NCBI GenBank assembly: GCA_020636095.1 | Contig: JACJYN010000013.1 | Location: forward strand, 1 to 64,000 | Source of the DNA: Lewinellaceae bacterium | Lineage (GTDB): Bacteria > Bacteroidota > Bacteroidia > Chitinophagales > Saprospiraceae | Length of the DNA stretch: 64,000 nt | Direction: 5' to 3' | Shown: positions 34,751 through 43,900 of the stretch, piece after piece | Layout of the letters: each line of letters opens with the position of its first letter | How positions within the stretch are numbered: position 1 is the first letter of the stretch | Program-made: the position numbers and the translations under genes | The notes under the pieces: model-generated | Database searches by the model: none | What the model was told of the DNA's origin: nothing | The model's input: only the letters and a program-made list of their open reading frames with translations

Positions 34751-35446
34751 TCAAATAAGCAAAAGTGCTTTTTTATCTCCGAATAATTTCATTTCATTTT
34801 TCACACTAAATAGTAGTTCCCCAACTTTCCGATTACCTTTGAAGCCCTTATGATTTAATATCAGATCAGAATGAGACTTATTAATTCGAAGTTTAAAATA
34901 AAGAAATGTTTGTTCGAAAGTAAGATGATCTTGTATTCCCCTGAAAATAGATAATTTTAAACTATTTATTAGCTCGCCTTTGAACCTAGCCCTTCCTCTT
35001 TCAAAAGGCTTGTCTTCAAAGAAAATAGAATTATAATCTGTCGGAATATCTCCAAATCCCCAAAAAGTAATAGCTCCGTTTTCAATAGCTAATTCTCCAA
35101 GTTTTTCTGTAGAATTGCACGAGAATGAGATTATTTTTTTATCTGCGAGAACCTCAATATTACTTTTGTCAATATACTTTTCAATGCCATTGGATACGCT
35201 TCCATCATAATTATATTCAGCAGCTCCTTGCCAATAGTCACTTCCCCCATGACCCAAAAAAATAATAAGATCGTCGGAAGTGGCTTTTTGAATTACTCTA
35301 AGACTAGAGTCATGCTCTCTTTGGTTTGCACCAATTTCTAGTACATACATCTTATCGCTCAAAGATTTTTTCAATCCTTTGATAAGTCTTTTTCTCAAAA
35401 AATTAGTTGTTGGGTCAATAGGGTGTATACAAAAAATTTTACCCAT
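34751..35446 (-). CDS. CHAT/caspase-like protease, candidate effector of the island
   Basis: A 231-residue soluble protein. DLIIFLGHGG (H66) is followed after a ~40-residue spacer by KIISFSCNST (C110) and NGAITFWGFGD. A His in an (x)xxHG turn, then a Cys at the end of a strand, then a G-A-x-x-F-x-G-F-G-D strand-loop is the pattern of CHAT and other clan CD caspase-like proteases, whose His-Cys dyad cleaves peptide bonds. No transmembrane segment is visible. It is the last gene of the four-gene operon, 1 base after the receiver gene, which would suit a downstream effector. The family call rests on motif pattern, not overall similarity, and the physiological substrate is unknown. Confidence 0.65.
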   Translation of the reverse strand: MGKIFCIHPIDPTTNFLRKRLIKGLKKSLSDKMYVLEIGANQREHDSSLRVIQKATSDDLIIFLGHGGSDYWQGAAEYNYDGSVSNGIEKYIDKSNIEVLADKKIISFSCNSTEKLGELAIENGAITFWGFGDIPTDYNSIFFEDKPFERGRARFKGELINSLKLSIFRGIQDHLTFEQTFLYFKLRINKSHSDLILNHKGFKGNRKVGELLFSVKNEMKLFGDKKALLLI

Positions 35447-35447
35447 A

Positions 35448-36152
35448 TTATTTGTTTAATTCTATAAGATGAGCAATAGTGAGTTCGATGATGGCATCAA
35501 GAAATTCTTCTCCTTTCAAAGAGTTTCCACTTATTTCCGTCGTAATTTCTTCTAAAGTCAAATTTTCAAATAGCGGGTATGTACTCTTAAAAATTAAATC
35601 AGGATACTCTAAAAGCTTTTTCTCGATGATTGCCTGGGGCGTTAGAGGGTTACGTAATTGTCTAATTATTTCATCGTCATAATCTTCTCTTTTAACCAAA
35701 CTCGTAATATTACTATTAACTAGGCTTTTTATCCTTCTTTGTAAAAGCTTCCCATTGGGGTTTTCATTATGTAATCTGACTATATCCCTGACAATCCAGT
35801 CAAGTGTTCCTGAATACAATAAGAAGATGGTGTTTTTTCGAATTTGCCTAAGTTTTCGGATTAAATCTACACCTGTAGTTTCACGATCATCAAGATTATA
35901 ATCAAACGCAATCAGATCGAAATGCTGACGGTGAAAATGTTTTTGAAATTCTTTTTCAAACTCACCTATATCGATAACGATTTCTACTTCTTCTTGTCCA
36001 TCTTCCGTTTTAAAAACTTTCTCCTCATTATATTCACTTGGATTGAAAAAATGGCAATTGATTTCAAGCCCTTGTTCTTTCCCTTTATTACGTAAAGTTT
36101 CAATTACTGAACTTTGGTCATTATCATCAATTATCAAACAGAAGCGCGTCAT
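35448..36152 (-). CDS. Response-regulator receiver protein of the island
   Basis: A 234-residue protein with receiver (CheY-like) features: acidic pair D9-D10 in CLIIDDND, phosphoacceptor Asp D84 in LIAFDYNL, a switch Ser/Thr in IFLLYSGT (S114 or T116) and a Lys in SLVKRED. An insertion of ~40 residues (about 38-75, containing acidic EDGQEEVEIV) separates the first strand from the phosphoacceptor strand, longer than in standard receivers. The C-terminal ~90 residues are helical, with no DNA-binding domain. It lies between the GHKL ATPase gene (7 bases upstream) and the protease gene (1 base downstream), so it may relay a phosphoryl signal or act as an adaptor. Confidence 0.7.
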   Translation of the reverse strand: MTRFCLIIDDNDQSSVIETLRNKGKEQGLEINCHFFNPSEYNEEKVFKTEDGQEEVEIVIDIGEFEKEFQKHFHRQHFDLIAFDYNLDDRETTGVDLIRKLRQIRKNTIFLLYSGTLDWIVRDIVRLHNENPNGKLLQRRIKSLVNSNITSLVKREDYDDEIIRQLRNPLTPQAIIEKKLLEYPDLIFKSTYPLFENLTLEEITTEISGNSLKGEEFLDAIIELTIAHLIELNK

Positions 36153-36159
36153 TTGGAAA

Positions 36160-38670
36160 TTACTTTTTAAAAGTGATCTTAAAAGCAGCCCCTTTTAGTA
36201 AATTGTCATTCCCAATAAAAGTGATTTCGGCTTTCATGGTTTCTAGTGAATTTCGGACATTGTATAATCCTATTCCCGAACCTGTTGTAGTCGTTACCCC
36301 TAATTCAAACAATTGTTCAGGATTTTTTAACATGTTTTCGGAGATCCCCTTCCCATTATCGGAAAAAGTGAGTTCGAATTTTTGTTTGGAAGGTCTATCA
36401 AGACCAATTAGAATTTGCGTTGCAGATGCTTTTATGGCATTCGAAACCAAGTCGTCAATAATAATAGATAACTCTAATATGCTTGCTTTTATCAGGAACT
36501 CTTGATTTCCATTTTTTTTAACCTTGAATTCAAGCTTACCATCATAGGCTTCTTGGAGTAAGGAGATATACTGTTGAATGTAATAGGATAAATTAACCGT
36601 CTGTTTCTCGGCTTGTGTCTTAAAATTTGCTCGCGTTACAAGGCTTGCCATTTTTATGGCTTTATCAACATTGAATTTTATTATACTTAATTTTCTCAAT
36701 AACTCATCCTTGGAAATTCCATTTCCTTTTGCTTTGGCGATAATAGTTTCTACATTAGCATCAATAGTTTTGGCTGATAATTTTATGCTATGCACTAATC
36801 CTTGAGCATCCTTGCTTATCCCCCTGCTCGTTGCAAGAAGATAAGTGTTTTTTGACCTTTCAATTTCTAAATTTTCTTCAGCAGTTTCTGCTCGTAATCT
36901 TGCCTCTTTTGCCTGAAGCTCAGCTTCTCTTTTTCTTAATTCAGCCTCTTTCCTCTGCTGTTTTTCAGAAATTGCTCTCAACTCTGCTTCTCTACGCTTT
37001 TGTTTTTCTTCTTCTTCTCGCTGTCTGGCTTCTTCTCTTTCTTTTTCTGCTCTTAGCCGTTTTTCTTCTTCCAAAGCAGCTCTTCTTTCCGCAGACTCTT
37101 TCTCTTGTATTAACTTAATGTGCCTTTCCTTTACCTTAGCTAGTTCTTTAAAGAATGATTTATCGTTTGTTTTTTCTGCTATAGCTGAAAGTTTCGAGAA
37201 TGCTTCGGGAGATGCAGCTTCTAGTTTTTCATCTACAATATTTAGAAAGGTTTTATTGTACTCCAACAATTCTATTGTCTCATTCTTGTTGGTTATTAAT
37301 TTGTAAACTAAATCAATAATCCTCTCTTTCGACTCAATATTTTGTAACCCAGAGGTGTTTTCTCTTTGGCTTTCTTCCTCTTTTATCAATTTATCGTTAA
37401 ATCCCTTTGGAATGGTAAGAACGTACTTCTCTAATCTCTTAAAACATTTTTCTATAAAGGCTGTAATCAATTGTTTTACTCCATCTGTTTGAACCAAGCC
37501 TTCACTCCTGCTAGACGTTTCTCTAAATCTTGAATTAAATATACTATCCTCCCCAATTAAATCAATTCTCCCAATAATTTCTCTTTTCCCTAAAGCTCTA
37601 GACCCCTGTTGCGCTTTATCACGATCAATGTTAAAAGAATCATCTTCAGGATTACCATAAGGGTATATTCTAAAGCCATTTTTAAAGAGAAAGATTGAGC
37701 CAAAATTAACTGCCCGAATCCCCATCAAACGAGTAAAGTTAAAATTAGCTTTTCTATTTAGAAAGAAAAGATGAAAGTTAAAACTACCATTCTTTAATGC
37801 CGGGTAAGGATTCTTTTCTTTTAGTTTATAAATTGGGGTCCCCCTATCAATGAGTTCTGTATAAATAAATTCTCCGGCAACTTTGGAAATAATCTGGGTT
37901 GTTTTTACGTTCAAAATTTCAAATATGAAATTTTTCACTTCGCCATTTACTTTTTCTCTAAGATCTTTCTCTTCATCTTCTTTAAGCTCATGTTCCGCCT
38001 CAATAAAAACTTTGAACTCGGTTTTTGCTTTTTTAGATGTTATATTCCCGATAGGATTAATTAGTTTCTCGAGTGAGCGTTTTAAATCAAGAAGTTTTAG
38101 ACGATCCCAATCTGAGTGAAGCCCTTCAATTTGAAGAATTGTGCCATGGTGAAAATCGGGGAAACTTGAAGGATCAAGCGCTTCGTGGGTAACTTGAATA
38201 TTGACAAATTCTTTTTTGGAATCCTCTTCAAATTCTTCCCAATTCACAACTAATTTTTCAACGGTTGGCTCATTCACTTTCCTCGTATACATTGTCAAGG
38301 TTCGTCCCAACCGATCACACGAGAAACGTCCAATACCCTTGGCTCCTGCATAAAATTTTTTCTCATTAATTTTATCCCTGTAATCCTTGTATTTTTTTTC
38401 TGTTAAGATATCTGCATCTTCAGTTCCCTCCTTTTTCGCAGAATAGGCAACAAACAACCATTTATTTACTATGTCATCATAATCCATTCCTTTACCGTCG
38501 TCCTTGATAGTGATCCGGTCGTTCTCAAAAGCAATGGTTACATTTTTTGCATAAGCATCATATGCATTTTTCACCAACTCAAAAATAGCGATATTATCAT
38601 CTGTAATAAGATCTTTACCGATGATATTCTTTAGTGAGGCACTAATTTTAAATTGAAGCGTATTAGTCAT
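36160..38670 (-). CDS. Dual GHKL ATPase with central coiled coil, candidate sensor/kinase
   Basis: An 836-residue soluble protein with two ATP-binding GHKL modules. The first (about 10-200) is of the Hsp90/MutL/MORC type: ELVKNAYDAY (E31, N35), IKDDGKGMD and AGAKGIGRFSCDRLG. A transducer-like region follows to about 450. Residues 535-640 are a very charged E/K/R coiled coil. A DHp-like helical stretch (GLVHSIKLSAKTIDAN) then leads to a histidine-kinase ATPase: N-box IIDDLVSNAIKA, FSDNGKGI and TGSGIGLYNVR. No membrane segment. MORC-like ATPases occur beside DNA methylases in restriction systems, and a cytosine methylase gene overlaps its start by 8 bases. The downstream receiver gene suggests phosphotransfer. 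It may sense foreign or mismodified DNA and signal onward. Confidence 0.78.
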   Translation of the reverse strand: MTNTLQFKISASLKNIIGKDLITDDNIAIFELVKNAYDAYAKNVTIAFENDRITIKDDGKGMDYDDIVNKWLFVAYSAKKEGTEDADILTEKKYKDYRDKINEKKFYAGAKGIGRFSCDRLGRTLTMYTRKVNEPTVEKLVVNWEEFEEDSKKEFVNIQVTHEALDPSSFPDFHHGTILQIEGLHSDWDRLKLLDLKRSLEKLINPIGNITSKKAKTEFKVFIEAEHELKEDEEKDLREKVNGEVKNFIFEILNVKTTQIISKVAGEFIYTELIDRGTPIYKLKEKNPYPALKNGSFNFHLFFLNRKANFNFTRLMGIRAVNFGSIFLFKNGFRIYPYGNPEDDSFNIDRDKAQQGSRALGKREIIGRIDLIGEDSIFNSRFRETSSRSEGLVQTDGVKQLITAFIEKCFKRLEKYVLTIPKGFNDKLIKEEESQRENTSGLQNIESKERIIDLVYKLITNKNETIELLEYNKTFLNIVDEKLEAASPEAFSKLSAIAEKTNDKSFFKELAKVKERHIKLIQEKESAERRAALEEEKRLRAEKEREEARQREEEEKQKRREAELRAISEKQQRKEAELRKREAELQAKEARLRAETAEENLEIERSKNTYLLATSRGISKDAQGLVHSIKLSAKTIDANVETIIAKAKGNGISKDELLRKLSIIKFNVDKAIKMASLVTRANFKTQAEKQTVNLSYYIQQYISLLQEAYDGKLEFKVKKNGNQEFLIKASILELSIIIDDLVSNAIKASATQILIGLDRPSKQKFELTFSDNGKGISENMLKNPEQLFELGVTTTTGSGIGLYNVRNSLETMKAEITFIGNDNLLKGAAFKITFKK

Positions 38671-39880
38671 TATTTAGTAATTCAGTCAAGGTATTTCCTA
38701 CTTGTTCACCAAACAAAGGTGGTATGGCATTTCCAATTTGGGAATATCTTGGCACTTCTTTCACCCTTAATGGGCCGCCAGTAGTATATTTTCCTTTAAA
38801 CTCATACCAGTCTGGAAAAGATTGAATTCTTGCATACTCACGAACTGTTAAAATGCGTGGTTCACAATAGTGGATACAGTCATCAGGTAATGACGTGAGA
38901 GTTGGCGCCGGTGCCTTCGCTTCTAATAGGTTTATTGTACTTTTTGTTAACTTAAAATGCTCTCTATATGCTCTTCCCGTTAATCTTTTTTGAATAGCTG
39001 TTTCGAAACGGTTTCTGACTTCTAGCGTATGGTTAGCAAAGCGATGGCTATCTGCCACCAAACCAGTTAATTTCTTTCCTTTTCTAAGGAATCGTTGATA
39101 ATTTGTTTTTGCTTCGGTGTAGATTCCTATTTTAAACTTGGAGTCTTCAATGGATTCCACAGTTCCATTAGCCTGCAATAAATCCGAGATTGCTTCTTCT
39201 AGTGAGGGTGTAATACTGAGTTTTTTACTGACCAAAAATTGCCTCTTATTCTTAATCATTTTTTGAAAAAAAACACTTGCGTTGATACCAACTTTTCCTG
39301 CGAAGTTTCTTCGGATACCAACTAAAATAAATCGGCAACGTTTCTGGGGTATGCCGTAATCATAAAAATCAACCAATTCTCCATGGACGAAATAATCCCT
39401 ATTAAGGGAATTGATCACATAATCTGAATATTTTCTTCCTTTTGTTTTATTTGCTTGAAACTGTGCTGTAAAACCTTTTACGTTTTCAAAGAAAATTAGT
39501 TTCGGCTTGACAACCTCTATAAACTTCAAATAAGACTCAATCAAATCATTTCTCGAATCTGCCTCTTGCCTTTTGCCTGCAGAGGAGAATCCTTGACATG
39601 GGGGCCCACCAGCCACGAGATCAACCTCTCCAGAAAGCATTTCAAGTTCATTTCGATAGTTTAAAATAATTTCGTCAATATTGTGACTACTTATCGGAAG
39701 CCAATCAGGCCATTCAAAGTGTTCCTCCTTGTCAATTAGGTTATGTTTTAATGTTCTAAATGCAAATTGATCTTTTTCAACAGCAAATATACCTTTCCAT
39801 CCCGCATTGCGAAGTCCGAGCGAAAGCCCACCACATCCAGCAAATAGATCAATATATTTTGACATAGAAGGATCGATCAA
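38663..39880 (-). CDS. DNA (cytosine-5) methyltransferase
   Basis: A 405-residue m5C methylase with the ordered motifs of the family: I DLFAGCGGLSLGL, IV GGPPCQGFSSAG (catalytic C95), VI FFENVKG (E132), VIII QKRCRFILVG and X GNAIPP near the C-terminus. A variable target-recognition region spans about 215-345. It methylates the 5-position of cytosine in a specific DNA sequence, probably protecting self DNA. No restriction endonuclease gene is adjacent; instead its last 8 bases overlap the dual-GHKL gene. A start at the internal ATG at 39865 (MSKYIDLF) is also possible. The A+T-rich composition contrasts with both flanks, indicating acquisition. The target sequence cannot be predicted. Confidence 0.92.
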   Translation of the reverse strand: MIDPSMSKYIDLFAGCGGLSLGLRNAGWKGIFAVEKDQFAFRTLKHNLIDKEEHFEWPDWLPISSHNIDEIILNYRNELEMLSGEVDLVAGGPPCQGFSSAGKRQEADSRNDLIESYLKFIEVVKPKLIFFENVKGFTAQFQANKTKGRKYSDYVINSLNRDYFVHGELVDFYDYGIPQKRCRFILVGIRRNFAGKVGINASVFFQKMIKNKRQFLVSKKLSITPSLEEAISDLLQANGTVESIEDSKFKIGIYTEAKTNYQRFLRKGKKLTGLVADSHRFANHTLEVRNRFETAIQKRLTGRAYREHFKLTKSTINLLEAKAPAPTLTSLPDDCIHYCEPRILTVREYARIQSFPDWYEFKGKYTTGGPLRVKEVPRYSQIGNAIPPLFGEQVGNTLTELLNND

Positions 39881-40097
39881 ATTTGTAAACTTTTTGCTTA
39901 GTTAACTCCGCAATTTAAAAAAACTACACCAAAAGATAGATACAATTTAGCCGAATAAAGCTTAGGATGGAAATTTTTCTACATCCACAAAAATAAATCC
40001 CCCTCTACATTAGGTAGTTAACCCGGATATTTGTTTCTTTGCGGTACTGGCGGAACAAAAATATTACCATTCGGCCGCCTGAGGCTAAAAGACATAC

Positions 40098-40715
40098 ATG
40101 ATAACCAGAGAATTCATTATAGATACAGCTACCCAGTTGTTTATCAAACACGGGGTAAAAACGATCACCCTGGACCGTCTGGTAAAAGACCTGCACACCT
40201 CCAAGCGAACCATTTACACCCATTTCAAAGATAAAACGGATTTACTGGAGGCCTGCCTGGCCGTTTACCACAACAGGGTCCGGGAAGAGAACGAAGAGAT
40301 CATACAGTCTTCCGAAAATGCCATCGAGGCGATGGGGTATTTACACCATCGGATCGTGGGCCGCACCTATAACGTCAACCCGAATTTTTTCAGCGACATT
40401 ATCCATTACTACCCGGGGCTGCTGCATGAATCGTATCGCAATACCGGCAATTTTGCCCACCAGCAACTGGTGCATTTGGCCGAGTGGGGCATCGAAGACG
40501 GGATTTTCCAGGAAGACATGGACGTAGAGGTGGTTGGCAAAACGGTCCTTTCCTTACTCAAACTTTTGAAGGACAACGACTTGTTTCCGGCTGTAGAATT
40601 CAGCAAAGAACGCCTGACCTTTGGCATTCTCCTTCCGTACATGCGGGGGCTCTGTACCCCTAAAGGCATTGAATTGCTGGAAATGCAGGAAGAATTGTTT
40701 CGTATTTCGGTCTGA
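40098..40715 (+). CDS. TetR-family transcriptional regulator
   Basis: A 205-residue regulator with an N-terminal TetR helix-turn-helix (about 5-55): IIDTATQLFIKHGVKTITLD, then VKDLHTSKRTIYTHFKDKTD. The remainder is an all-helical ligand-binding region. It lies 190 bases upstream of the pfa genes on the same strand, so it is probably co-transcribed with or controls the PUFA synthase. No clear operator palindrome was identified in the 217-base upstream region. A fatty acyl or membrane-state ligand is a plausible guess, but nothing in the sequence shows it. Confidence 0.85.
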   Translation: MITREFIIDTATQLFIKHGVKTITLDRLVKDLHTSKRTIYTHFKDKTDLLEACLAVYHNRVREENEEIIQSSENAIEAMGYLHHRIVGRTYNVNPNFFSDIIHYYPGLLHESYRNTGNFAHQQLVHLAEWGIEDGIFQEDMDVEVVGKTVLSLLKLLKDNDLFPAVEFSKERLTFGILLPYMRGLCTPKGIELLEMQEELFRISV

Positions 40716-40904
40716 AAAAACCTTCCCCGGTACTTTGCAAATAGATGAAAACAGCCCGGGAATCAAAAATAACCTTCTTTGGCAAACCTCGGGGCCAGTT
40801 GAAAGCCGGAACAAAGGCGGCCCAATATCAGCAATGCAGAGCCGTGTTTCCGGCATTCAACTGGCTCAATACCGCGAGATTTGTCAAAGAATCAAAAATA
40901 ACAT

Positions 40905-43900
40905 ATGAATATCAATAGCTCCCTAAGCAAAACGCCCATAGCCGTCATCGGCCTGTCCGCCATCTTTGCGGATGCTCGTAATGTTGAAGAATTCTGGTCC
41001 AACATCATCCAGGGAAAAGACAGCATCACCGATGTGCCGGAAAACCGCTGGCGCATCGAGGATTACTACGACCCGGATATGAGCGCTCCGGATAAGACCT
41101 ACTGCAAGCGCGGCGGCTTCCTTCCCGAAATCGACTTCAACCCCATGGAGTTTGGCCTGCCTCCCAATATTCTGGAGGTGACCGACGTCAGCCAGTTGCT
41201 TGGCCTGGTGGCCGCCCGGGATGCGTTGCAGGATGCCGGTTACGGCACAGCGTCTGCGAAATTCACCAAAGAACTGAAAGAAAAAACCGGCGTAGTGCTG
41301 GGGGTTGGCGGCGGCCAGAAGCTGATCACGCCGCTGATGAGCCGCCTGCAGTTCCCCATTTGGGAAAGGGCGCTGCGCGCCAGCGGGGTGGCAGAGCAAG
41401 ATATTCCGCACATCGTCGACAAGATGAAGAAGGCGTATGTGGGCTGGAACGAAAATTCCTTCCCCGGCATGCTGGGCAATGTCATCTCCGGCCGCATCAC
41501 CAACCGCTTCGACCTGGGGGGGCTCAACAGCGTGGTGGACGCCGCCTGCGCCGCCTCACTGAGCGCCATTAAGATGGCGTTGAGCGAGCTGGTGGAAGGG
41601 CGCTGTGATATGATGCTTACCGGTGGAGTAGATACGGACAACTCTCCTTTCATGTATATGTCTTTCAGCAAGACTCCGGCTTTTTCCAAATCCGGAAACA
41701 TCAGCCCTTTCAGCGATAAAGCCGACGGCATGCTCATCGGCGAAGGACTGGGTATGCTGGTGTTGAAAAGGCTGGCAGACGCCGAACGGGATGGCGACCA
41801 GATTTATGCCGTCATTAAAGGCATCGGCACTTCGAGCGACGGCCGCTTCAAGTCGGTCTACGCACCTCGTCCCTCCGGACAGGCGCTGGCGATGAACCGC
41901 ACCTATGAAGACGCCGGCTACCCGGCATCTACCGTCGGCCTGATCGAAGCCCACGGAACGGGCACCGGCGCCGGCGACCCCACGGAGTTCACCTCCATGA
42001 ATATGGTCTTTGGCAAAGACAATCCTGAAAAAGGACACATTGCTCTCGGTTCCGTCAAATCGCAGATCGGCCACACCAAAGCGGCGGCGGGCGCGGCAGG
42101 AATGGTAAAAGCAGTATTGGCCCTGCACCATAAAGTATTGCCGCCCACCATCAATGTGGAACAACCCAACTCCCAATTTGACATAAGCAACTCTCCGATC
42201 TATATCAATACCGAAACGCGGCCCTGGCTGCGCAACGGCCATCCCCGCCGGGCGTCCGTAAGTGCCTTCGGCTTTGGCGGCATCAATGTTCACATCGCCC
42301 TGGAAGAGTACGAAGGGAAAAAGCCGTTGGACTACCGCTTGCACGAGCCTTACAAAACGGTGTTGCTACAGGCCGACACGCCTGCTCAGTTACTGCAGGA
42401 CTGCCAGGCGCACTGGACAAGCCTTCAGTCGGACAAAGCAGAAGCTGCTTTCTCGGCGCTGATCAAAGCATCCAGGCGGACCGCCCCCGAAAAGGCTCAC
42501 GCCCGCTTAGGCTTTGTGGTGAACGCCCTGGAGGAGTGCATTGAATTTTTCCGGATAGCCATCCAAACGCTTCAAACGAATCAAACAGCCTGGAATCATC
42601 CCAAAGGCATTTACTACCGCCCGAACGGCGTAGACACTGCTTCTCAAAAGGTAGTGGCTTTATTTTCCGGCCAGGGTTCTCAATACATAGGCATGGGCAA
42701 AGAGCTGGCCAATGCTTTCCCGGAAGTCCATGATGCATTCGACAAGATGGATCGCCTGTTCCGGCAAAGTAGCGAACCGCCCTTGTCCAAAACCGTTTTC
42801 CCCGTTCCTGTTTTCTCCAATGAGGAAAGGCGGGCTCAACAGATAGCGTTGACCCAGACCCAACGCGCTCAGCCCGCCATCGGTGCGCTGAGTTTGGGCT
42901 TGTACAAGGTAATGCAGCGGGCAGGCTTCCAGCCCCACTTCGCCGCCGGGCACAGTTTCGGCGAGCTGACCGCCCTTTGGGCAGCCGGGGTATTCGATGA
43001 AGACACCTATCTGGCGCTGGCCAAGATGAGAGGAGCGGCCATGTCAGCCGCCAATTCGGAGGCCGATGCCGGCGCTATGCTGGCCGTAAAGGCGCCGGAA
43101 GCTGAAGTGCGGTTGGCTATAGGCGGTATGCCGGGAGTGAGCATTGCCAATGTCAACTCCAATGACCAGATCGTAATTGGAGGGGGGACGGCCGCGATCA
43201 AAGCAGCCGAAGAGCAATTGAAAGCCAGCGGCTTGTCCGTGGTCGCGCTACCGGTCTCGGCGGCTTTCCATACGGCCTATGTGAAGCACGCGCAGGAGCC
43301 TTTCGCCCGCTTTGTGCACCGGCAGGCCTTCAATAAACCGGCCATTCCGGTTTATGCCAATACCACTGCGCAACCGTATCCTGACAATGCGGATGAGCAG
43401 CACGCCATCCTGGAAGAGCAAATCCTGAACCCCGTTCTTTTCAAGGAGCAGATCGAGAACATCTATCAGGCAGGCGGCCGCATTTTCGTAGAATTTGGCC
43501 CCAAAGAGGTACTCTCCAATCTGGTTAAAAATATCCTACAGGATAAAGAGCATGTCGCCCTGGCGCTCAATCCGAATGCAAAAAAGGATAGCGACCTGCA
43601 ATTTCGCCAGGCGGTGGTGCAGCTACAGGTGCTTGGATTGCGGCTCACCGATGTCGACCCTTACAAAAGAGAACAGCCCGAGCCAGCTGCGAAAACCCAG
43701 CTGAATGTAGTACTGAGCGGTAACAACTACGTTTCCGAACCTACGCAGAAGGCCTATCAGGAGGCGCTGAATGACGGTTTCCGAATCTCCGGCGGCCAGG
43801 AAAAGATAATCGAAAAGATCGTTGAGGTAGAAAAGATCGTCGAAGTTCCGGTTGGAAATGAAGTGGATTTTCAAAATGAAAATGAAGAAGAAGTCATGAA

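Noticed and set aside
38663..39880. Classical type II restriction-modification system
   Set aside because: No restriction endonuclease gene follows or precedes the methylase; the neighbours are a dual-GHKL ATPase, a receiver and a protease-like protein.
40020..40097. A Bacteroidota-type -33/-7 promoter before the TetR gene
   Set aside because: TTTG-like words occur, but no pair with the expected TAnnTTTG form and spacing could be fixed.
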